Shown here one piece after another: positions 56,322-64,000 of a stretch of DNA of 64,000 bases (its first letter is position 1; every line of letters begins with the position of its first letter). Made by a program: the position numbers and the translations under genes. Location of the stretch: positions 26,040,001 through 26,104,000 of the forward strand of contig OZ316891.1 of assembly GCA_973895155.1 (NCBI GenBank), given 5' to 3'. The notes beneath the pieces were generated by a model. The model was not told the DNA's origin, ran no database searches, and was given only the letters and a program-made list of their open reading frames with translations. Source of the DNA: Marsupella aquatica (Eukaryota; Marchantiophyta).

Positions 56322-57059
56322 AAGAGGTGCAAATTTTTGATCGGCGCAAGAGAGTTTAGGTCGGATTGTCGGCTTTCGAGCATTGCGCAGCTTAGTGTTT
56401 ACAGTTCTCGTTTAACTTCGTTTTGGCCAATGAAGGGAACTTGCGTACTACTTGTCACATGTATTTCACGCGCTGTCATAATGGTTCTCTTGAGCATCTT
56501 GGGCTTGACGAGTCTTTTAACCGGTAGACATAATTGTTTATGTTTACCTTTAAAAATGTCTGGCAATGCTGAATTGTTCTTCTACAGAGTACAGGTTGTT
56601 AGGTTCATTTTAAATGTTTTTTGTCTCTAATTCTCGGCGTCTACGGAGCACTCGTAAGAGGGATGTTGATTTTTGAACCGCCCGGAGAAGTTTTTAGTGT
56701 GTCCCCTCTTGAACGTGGTTGGGTGGTAAGGGTTGATCATATTTAAACGCCTATGGGAATGAAGCGACGTGAAGATTCTTATGTCTTGAGCTGGTATGAC
56801 CAATTTGCTCCTTCATATTAGATTGAGTCATTACTTTGGTTCAATGTTGAAAACGTGCGTTATTTCGGTTAGGATGCGGAAGAGTTGAGTGCCTTTTCAC
56901 TGCGTATGACGATTGCAAACTCTGAAGACTGAGCGATTACAAAGCTTATCTTTTTTATTTCATATGCTCTTGTTGAATCTGCTTTTTGTTTGATAGTTTA
57001 TTCTACAGAAGCTTCTGTCAGCTCGTACAGACTTTCGTTATTGATGAAGTGATCATTCT
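56322..57059. other. 3' region of uL2
   Basis: Likely 3' UTR followed by intergenic DNA. A 97-codon frame starting at 56337 is hydrophobic and without a motif. Confidence 0.4.
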
Positions 57060-57415
57060 GCCAAGTCCATCTCAATTATATGTCGTAGAATTTGACAGAT
57101 ATGCTGTTGTACTTGGATGCACGGGTCAAAGTGAGTAGTTGAAGACTTGCCATGATTTCCGCTCCTAGTTTTGTAAATGAGAAATCACTCCGAATCTTTT
57201 GTGATGTTGTTCTTTCTTAATGAATGGGTCAATCACATATACTCTACCTCAAGCATTATGTCATTGAAGTTGACAGATTTGCTACTGTACTTGCACGGGT
57301 CAAAGTGAGTAGTTGAAGACCTGGCAGGATTTCTGCTCCCATTTTTGTAAATGAGAAATCACTCTAAATCTTTTGTGAAGTTTGTTCTTGCTTAATGGGT
57401 CAAATCCTGTCTACT
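57060..57415 (+). repeat. Tandem duplication, about 175-bp unit
   Basis: Copies near 57075-57235 and 57258-57410 share TTGACAGAT.TGCT.TTGTACT, CACGGGTCAAAGTGAGTAGT, TGAAGAC.TG.CA.GATTTC, TTTTGTAAATGAGAAATCAC and AATCTTTTGTGA. Confidence 0.9.
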
Positions 57416-59362
57416 GTACGTCAAACCCAGTAAGGATCACGGCCTTGTAATTGTAGAGTTGACGCTTCCAGGGACCCGGGACTGTCATTGGGAATTGGAC
57501 CCAATATGTTTGACAGAACCAGATCCAGGCGGGAATTTGGATTCCAGAATCCCAATTGATCATTGGAAGGAGAAAACTGCGGCAGAATATCAACAGCGAG
57601 TGTGACTCACGGTGTTCTAGCAACCCGCCCATATTGTCCCAGTGATCCACCAGAGGGAGATGATATCTCGCTTCGAACCCCCACTTCGTTTAACTGGATC
57701 ATAATTGATTGAGTGGATTCAGCCTCGCCTCTCCCTGCCCTGTGCAGCATGCTCACCTTCTGCAGCTGCTTGATCAGCACTTGGTGGATCTGACAAGGAC
57801 AACTACAGTAGTGTAATGTGGAAGGAGTGGACCAGGTCTCAACCACGGATCATGACCCATGGCAACAATTGATTGTGACAGTGTCAAAATCGGATGACCC
57901 AGATATACATCGAGGCAAAAAGGTAAGCAAAAGGATCAGATGGAGTTGAGGGCAACCCAATGGGTTATGGCTGTAATCCTTGCGGGTGGTGCCCAGCCAT
58001 TTTGTTGTGGGCGGTTATTCAGTGGGCATATTTGTTTGGGTGAATATTTGCCAAGGGCCTACCTTAAAAATGGGCCAGGGAAAGATTCTAAGGCTAAACT
58101 ATGAAAATGGTGCCCAGCCATCTTTTGTGCTTTACCTTGATTGGTGAATCTTCCAAGAAATAAGCTTGGGGAGAGTAAAGACCTTGATTGGTGCCAGGAA
58201 CCCAAATTTAAATCCAGGAATCATAGGGCCACCCTCCCTTCTAGTGAGAACAGCCAAGGCCTTGATTGGTGCATAGGTACTTAAAGGAATCTTGGGACAT
58301 TCCCAGCTATGGGGTTTCCCCTGTCCATAGTCCTCTAAACAAACAGCCCTACGGTTGGGCATTCATTTTGCACCTTACATAAAAGTTTGCCAAAAAAGAA
58401 CCATGATTTAAGAAAGTATCATAGATTTAACCTATCTCCAAACTCAAATGTGGTTTGGTGCTCAAATTAGTGCATCTTTGGAAAAAGCTTCAAAAATGTA
58501 CTTGAAAGGTGTTTGCAAAGGGCCAAATGTAGTTTGCGGAACCAATGCCAGTTTGATCACCATACTTATTTAACCACTTGTGGTAATTGTAGAATTGTCA
58601 CTCAGCAACATTTGTCCTGATGTGCTCTTTCATCATGGAACTAGCGGGAGTAGCGGAGGATGAATCCATTTGAGGTAGGGGAACTAACTAGAGCCAGGGG
58701 AATCGAGATACCCACTTAGTTTGACCTCGCTTAATTCACCAAAGTCAAATTAGAAAATACACAAAAACATTAATGCACAGTCTGTGACACGTAGTCATTT
58801 TTTGCTATTGGGTTGGGCTGGTAATTCATCGTTTTTGACTTAGGGGGAATGGGGCAAGTTAACTCACGATATTTCCGGCTTTCCCTCCCTGCCGTTTGAA
58901 TGAATTTCAAACGCACGACAATCCTCAGCCTCTCGACGCCTTTTGTCCTACCTTACCGGATAGCTTAACGCGGGATTACGTTTACCTTCCTTTGTCCAGT
59001 ACCAACAGCTAACTCTGATTTACTTGGGGTAACACGAAGTTTTTCCACACACCCAGAGATTATCTCGCTTAGCATTTCGTAATCCTCCTGCCTGCAAGAA
59101 CTCACCTTTTTTGTGAAGAACTTGCACGAATTGTTTAAAATTGTTGCGTTTTCCTACACCCTGGCACCCCAGCTCGCATTTGACATTGGGTGTACCAATC
59201 GAAGTAGCGGATACTGATTGACAAGCTCGGTTTAACTGAGCTGGAGCTCCAACTCGGCAATTTCGGTGGTGGATCCTGGCTTGGTTTGGGTAAACCTACT
59301 ACGCGGACGGCTGGGGGGGATCCTGCATTTCAATTCGACCTGCTGCCCTCTTCGGTAGGAGT
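57416..59362. other. Intergenic DNA and 5' flank of the second LINE
   Basis: GGTGCCCAGCCAT and CCTTGATTGGTGC each occur more than once between 57980 and 58280. The LINE 5' UTR probably begins somewhere after about 58850, but no border or target duplication is visible. Confidence 0.4.
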
Positions 59363-61087
59363 ATGGCCAGTTGCGAATCGCGACAAACTGCAAGACCGGC
59401 ATCGCAGCGATCCGCATCAGTCGGCCACGATGTAGCAATCCAGAATGCAGCGACCAGTAAACCTCATTCTAGTAAGCACACATCCAATATTCCCACGGTT
59501 CTGAATTCAGAAATTTTCTATATTCCAACGGACATTCTTCAGCTAGGCACAAGGAGGATTTTTGGGAATAAGGTGGTGCTTGGCTTCGAGTCCGAATTCA
59601 GTTCGCGACAAGCCAAGGATTGGATCTCGGCCTTCAATCAGGAGAACGAAATCAAACTGACTCTGCATGACGAGCTGGCTCACGCTCTTTTTGTAGTGCA
59701 ATTTGACGCTAACGCAGGGGACCACATCAAGAAAAATCTTTTGAGTGCCTCCCCTATTAAAGCACTTGACAGATTTGCAGCCGTGAACGACTACACGCCA
59801 AGCTTCGACCCATGCAACGCCAAGGACTTCAAACATTTGGTAACTGTTTACATTCCACAAGGCAGTCCTGAGATTTACGAGTACATTAAATTCGTTGTGG
59901 CCCCCATCGGACGGTTCATACGCGCAAAGCAAGCACCAGGCACTGAAGGGCACCACATTTCAGCTATTGTTGAAACCACACTCAAAATCTTCCCAGCACA
60001 CGGTAAGTTTCAACTTAGTCGCCCAGGTGTCACCACTGTTGCCTTTGATTATGGCGGCAGAAATCTTCGATGCTGCTTCTGTTTCTCATACAGGCATTAC
60101 GCAGCAAAGTGCACGCAGCCACGACCTGATATCTTCAAGGGCCACAAATTCCACTTCAACGCCCCAGGAGAAGATGCCCAACACCCTATCGCAACATCCA
60201 CACAACAAAGAGTACGACTGGATGCGGTGGTGTTGCACGATTATCAGGAGAAGGTCCGTAAGGCCAGAGAGGAGGCGGATTACTGGAGGGTGCGAGCTGA
60301 AGAACAACATCAGAAGGAGGAACTGGACTTGCAACACCTAGCACATCAAGCGGCTACTCTGGAGAAAGAGAAGGTGGCAACGAGTGGTACTCACCCGTCA
60401 TCCTCTGCCACGCACCGGTCCTCCAGTAATCACCATAGCAGATCTTCCCGGAAGAGGAATAGAGGAGCCGCCACCAAGTATCCTAGGAAATGCGACAACA
60501 CTACAGACGATATATCTCGAGCAAGCAAGAGTCTGCAGGCTATCCATTCCAACGAGAAAATTGGCAGTGTGGAACCTACGCACAGCAAATCTACTGTGCT
60601 CCCCATTGTGCAAATTGATACTACCTCTCCCAAACATACTCCAATCACCCACAGACGGCCCAGAAAAAAGGTGTGGGTGGTCCGGCCTACACAGGTCGGT
60701 GAATCTCCCGTCTCACAGATTGCAAGGCCCCAAACAGTCGAGGTGGAGGTAACGTCTTCTATTGCACCGGTGATTCCTATTGAAAGAATGACATCCCCAC
60801 CACCTCCTTTTGACAGGACAAACGTTACTATACGCAAACGTCCACTTTCGAGAGAATCCTCTGCAACTGACTCAGACCCGCTGCCTCTCTCCTTGGGGGT
60901 CATACAGCCCCGTGCCAAAAGACCGCGCTTATTGGAACCTATACCTATAGGTACGCACTGCCATAGAATCCCTCTGACTCCCGATGTGCAAACTAACAAT
61001 TCTCACATACAACATGCGGGGCTTAGCCTCCCGAAGACGCAGACTTCGAGCCCGTTTCATCTTGGAGGGGCTGCAACATATCCCTGA
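59363..61087 (+). CDS. LINE ORF1: RNA-binding protein with zinc knuckle
   Basis: An intact frame of 574 residues. A globular N-terminal half (residues about 45-230, for example YIPTDILQLGTRRIFGNKVV and FVVAPIGRFIRAKQAPG) is followed by a CX2CX4HX4C knuckle, CCFCFSYRHYAAKC, at about 237-250. A Glu/Arg-rich coiled coil follows (about 290-335: KVRKAREEADYWRVRAEEQH), then a long basic, Ser/Thr-rich tail with RKRPLSRES and RAKRPRLLEP, possible nuclear localisation signals. It overlaps ORF2 by 104 bp in another frame. It binds the element's transcript by analogy with other LINEs. Confidence 0.85.
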   Translation: MASCESRQTARPASQRSASVGHDVAIQNAATSKPHSSKHTSNIPTVLNSEIFYIPTDILQLGTRRIFGNKVVLGFESEFSSRQAKDWISAFNQENEIKLTLHDELAHALFVVQFDANAGDHIKKNLLSASPIKALDRFAAVNDYTPSFDPCNAKDFKHLVTVYIPQGSPEIYEYIKFVVAPIGRFIRAKQAPGTEGHHISAIVETTLKIFPAHGKFQLSRPGVTTVAFDYGGRNLRCCFCFSYRHYAAKCTQPRPDIFKGHKFHFNAPGEDAQHPIATSTQQRVRLDAVVLHDYQEKVRKAREEADYWRVRAEEQHQKEELDLQHLAHQAATLEKEKVATSGTHPSSSATHRSSSNHHSRSSRKRNRGAATKYPRKCDNTTDDISRASKSLQAIHSNEKIGSVEPTHSKSTVLPIVQIDTTSPKHTPITHRRPRKKVWVVRPTQVGESPVSQIARPQTVEVEVTSSIAPVIPIERMTSPPPPFDRTNVTIRKRPLSRESSATDSDPLPLSLGVIQPRAKRPRLLEPIPIGTHCHRIPLTPDVQTNNSHIQHAGLSLPKTQTSSPFHLGGAATYP

Positions 61088-64000
61088 CGTGGTGTGTATT
61101 CAGGAGCATAAACTGCGTGCTCGCAAAATCTGCAAATTGCAAGAGGTTTGGAGATCTGCACACTGGGTTTGTGCGCCTGCGGCGGATGGAGCCCACTCCA
61201 TCCGAAATGATAACGTTTATGCTGGCCAGGGGGGGTATAGCTCTTGCCATTACACCGGTGCTCCGTCAATTTGTCATTTCGGAGGGAGTGATTGACTCAG
61301 GGAGAGCTGTTTGGTGCTGCTTGGTGCATGATGGGCTGGGCAAGGTCGGTCTTCTTGGAATCTACGCACCAAACTCGGCTAGGGAGAGGACAAACCTCTG
61401 GCGGGAGCTTTTCAATCGGCTGGACCCATCGTTCACCTGGATTCTTATGGGGGATTTTAATATGATTGAACAATCTTTCGATCAGAGAGGGGGGCCAAGC
61501 ACAACTATATCGGGCAGTGAAAGGCGAGCTTGGCGCCATCTCGTGAGGCGACTTCACCTAGTGGACTCATTCCAGGAGCAACAAGGACATCTCCGCTTCA
61601 GTTGGGATAATAAGAGAAGATTTCGCCATGCCCCTGCCATGCAACAACCACAAAACTTGGAAGGCCGAGTTCTGAGGAGGCTTGACAGAATTTATGCCTC
61701 CAGGGGGGGGTTAGTGCTAAATTCGATATCTCTTCCACTATAATTCCTGGGATCCCCTTGTCGGATCATGCCCCTGTCATTGCTTTGATCACCCCGGTGG
61801 TGCCTATCAAGCATCCCTCACAACACCGCATGAACGTCAGCCACCAGAAGCAGGCGGAGTACCGGGAGCGCATGGAAAGAATGTGGAAAAGAGAGAGAGA
61901 GCTTTGTTGTAGGGGAGGTTTATCGGCAGCTAAGACTCTTGTTCATTGTCTGGGGAAGGCACGGAAGTTTGACAGAAGCTGGGGGAAAAGGAAGGCCCTG
62001 GAGAGACGCTTGCGGGAAACACAACTTCGTACATCGCTCACCCAAGCACAGCTTCAATTCGAGAGGGACCCACACATAGCTCAAAATCAAGATGCTCTGA
62101 AGGCGGCTGAAACATTGGTGCAGGAATTTGAGGCTGAGAAAGTCCAGTGGATGGACTACATTCTGCAGTCCCGGTGGATTGGCGATGGGGAAAAATGCTC
62201 CAAGCTTTTCTTCAGAACTTTCAAAGGATTGGCCATGAAAAACGAAATCACTCAACTTTTCACTAAGGAGAATCTGCTAGTCAGCGATTGGGACGGGATG
62301 GCTGATACTGCCACTACTTTTTTCAAGGATATCTTGGGCCAATCTGCGGGTCCACAGTGGGAACACATTGCAAGGGTTCTGGAGCTGCAAAAAACAAGAA
62401 TCACAAGGGAGGACCAGGAGATGCTGAATGAGCCTTTCACGTTGGAGGAGCTTGGAAAGGCTACGGCAGCGCTGGCGTGCAACAAATGCCCGGGTCCAGA
62501 TGGGGTACCGGTGGAGTTTTTTGTGGCGCATTGGGACATTGTGGGTCCCTCTCTGCTTGGTGCGCTTACGCAAGAAATGGCTGAGGGGGTTTTCTCTGAT
62601 GCGATTACTAGGGGATTCATTGTACTCCTACAGAAGAAGGATGATCAGCGGTACTTGACCAACAAAAGGCCCATTACTTTGCTGAATGTGGTTTACAAGA
62701 TTGGCGCGAAGGCCTTTCAGCTACGTCTGATTCCAGTCCTACAAAGGTTCATCTCACCACAGCAATTTGCCTTTCTACCAGGTCGGAATATTCACCATTC
62801 CTTGATGCTACTCAACGAAATGTTACACCATGCTCACGTCTCTGGCCTGGATTACATTCTGATGAAATTAGACGTAACCAAGGCTTTCGACAAACTTGAA
62901 TGGCCTTTCTTGATGGCTCTCATGGGGAAAGTTGGCTTCGATGGGCTACTCATGAAATTTCTGGGAGCTACTCATGCCTCAGCATCCTCGGCAGTACTTC
63001 TCAATGGGAGAATGGCTTCACCCTTTGGTCTAGCCCGATCGGTCAGACAGGGATGCCCCCTATCACCTCTTTTGTTCCTTATTGCAATTGACGCCCTTAG
63101 CAGGATGATACAATGGGCGGTCGATAGGGGGACCATTCAGGGTGTCGACATTCAACCTGTACGCGTACACAATGTGCACAATTTATATGCAGACGACTTG
63201 GCTATGCTCATTCGCGCTTTCATGGAGAATGTTGACAATTGTAAGCAGATCTTGGACCGTTTTGGCTCAGCATCCGGACTCGTTTGCATCTGGGAGAAAA
63301 CGCAAGCAGCATTTATTTCCCCACGCAGACTCCCGATTCAATTCAGGCGTTTGCCCTGGAGTTGGGAGACCGAAGCCACCGCCACTAAGCTCTTAGGAAT
63401 TCCCGTGGCATAGAGTATCTCTGAAGAACAAATGGTGCTTTCCTTAGCGGAGAAGCTTGAATCCAGACTAGACAAGGTCCGTCGGAGTTCGGGGTCCCTT
63501 ATTGCTCGTGTCACGGTCGCTAACCATTTAGTCATGAGCACTCTTTGGTTTATGCTCACGGTCTGGACTGGGCAGCTGCACACCCTGGCTACACTTCAAA
63601 AGAAAATCACTGCCTTCGTGTGGGCAGGGCAGAACGAGAAGGCCCGATCGAGGGTTGCCTTTGCTACTATCACTCGACCGAAGCGGCTGGGGGGACTAGG
63701 ACTCATCTCATTGGTGGCGCAATTCAGGGCATTGGCAGGCAATTTCATCACTTGGGCACTGGCCGAAGGGGATCACCCACTGCGTCGAATTCTACAGCAC
63801 GAGATTAAACAACTCTCTAAGCAGAAATGGGGAGGGGAGGACTTCTCATGGGTATTCTCACACTGCCACACATTGCCACACAATGGTTCGAAGGTTTGGA
63901 CCAATGTTTGTACAGGGTGGAACGTCATCAAGAAGAACCTCCGTCCCACACCCCCTGCTCATTTAGAAGGATGGCGTGATCTTCCTCTTTGGACCCCGCA
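60984..64000 (+). pseudogene. LINE ORF2: endonuclease-reverse transcriptase, three breaks, 3' partial
   Basis: Endonuclease motifs: LTYNMRGL, CIQEHKL, GIYAPN, GDFNMIE and SDHAPV. Reverse transcriptase motifs: CPGPDGVPVEFF, KRPITLLNVVYKI, QFAFLPGRNIHHS, MKLDVTKAFDKLEW, SVRQGCPLSPLLF and catalytic YADD at about 63186. Breaks: a frameshift at the G run near 61229, another at the seven-G run near 61705, and TAG at 63411 after LLGIPVA, beyond which the frame stays open to the window end (LAEKLESRLDKVRRSS, RPKRLGGLGLISL). Both frameshifts are in G homopolymers, so sequencing error is possible; if so, this copy has a single nonsense lesion within the window. Confidence 0.88.

Larger units (their letters stand above)
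59363..64000 (+). mobile_element. Second LINE, different lineage, cut by the window end
   Basis: ORF1 with a zinc knuckle overlaps ORF2 with endonuclease and reverse transcriptase. The element is truncated by the window, so the 3' end and target duplication are not visible; the start given is the ORF1 start. Protein sequence is clearly different from the LINE at 24.4 kb in both ORFs. Confidence 0.9.

Overview
The window is nuclear DNA of a land plant, most likely a non-seed plant (bryophyte, lycophyte or fern). It has spliceosomal introns, a sugar transporter of the plant STP family, a plant leucine-rich-repeat receptor kinase, a plastid-type membrane protein, cytosolic ribosomal protein uL2, U2 snRNA genes and plant-type LINE retrotransposons. 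The non-seed inference rests mainly on a microbial-type terpene synthase remnant, a family known from non-seed plants; the species cannot be fixed from sequence alone. Genes are sparse and separated by AT-rich DNA full of local tandem duplications.

Layout. 1-3.5 kb: an STP-type hexose/H+ symporter in three exons, with repeats and a CT tract before its start. 4.4-10.3 kb: a nest of small inverted-repeat transposons with 8-bp target duplications, two tandem-repeat arrays, and a 657-bp Mutator-like foldback element. 10.4-12.8 kb: a GAR1-like (H/ACA snoRNP protein) locus with a broken reading frame, whose last intron carries three box C/D snoRNAs. 14.3-18.3 kb: a tRNA relic, two tandem U2 snRNA genes and a tRNA-Pro(AGG). 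18.4-19.9 kb: the terpene synthase remnant. 21.7-22.7 kb: a 313-residue coiled-coil protein of unknown function on the minus strand. 24.0-31.8 kb: an intact-ended MITE next to a full-length LINE bounded by a perfect 16-bp target duplication. 31.8-42 kb: mostly repeats. 42.9-45.2 kb: an intronless receptor kinase. 49.5-52.3 kb: a small plastid-targeted membrane protein. 55.2-56.3 kb: uL2 (RPL8). 59.4-64 kb: a second, different LINE running off the window end.

The non-coding RNA block is the most coherent unit. Two near-identical snoRNAs and a third one sit inside an intron of a gene whose ancestral product is itself a snoRNP protein, a few kb from two U2 genes and a tRNA. The two copies carry a 13-nt match to 18S rRNA. 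The protein frame of the host looks decayed while box and stem elements of the snoRNAs are preserved, so the locus may now serve only as an snoRNA host transcript. The best transposon result is a family with CTSGGGGGT ends and 8-bp target duplications; it is present as two complete target-duplicated units, one composite host and one fragment, and one copy is inserted inside another.
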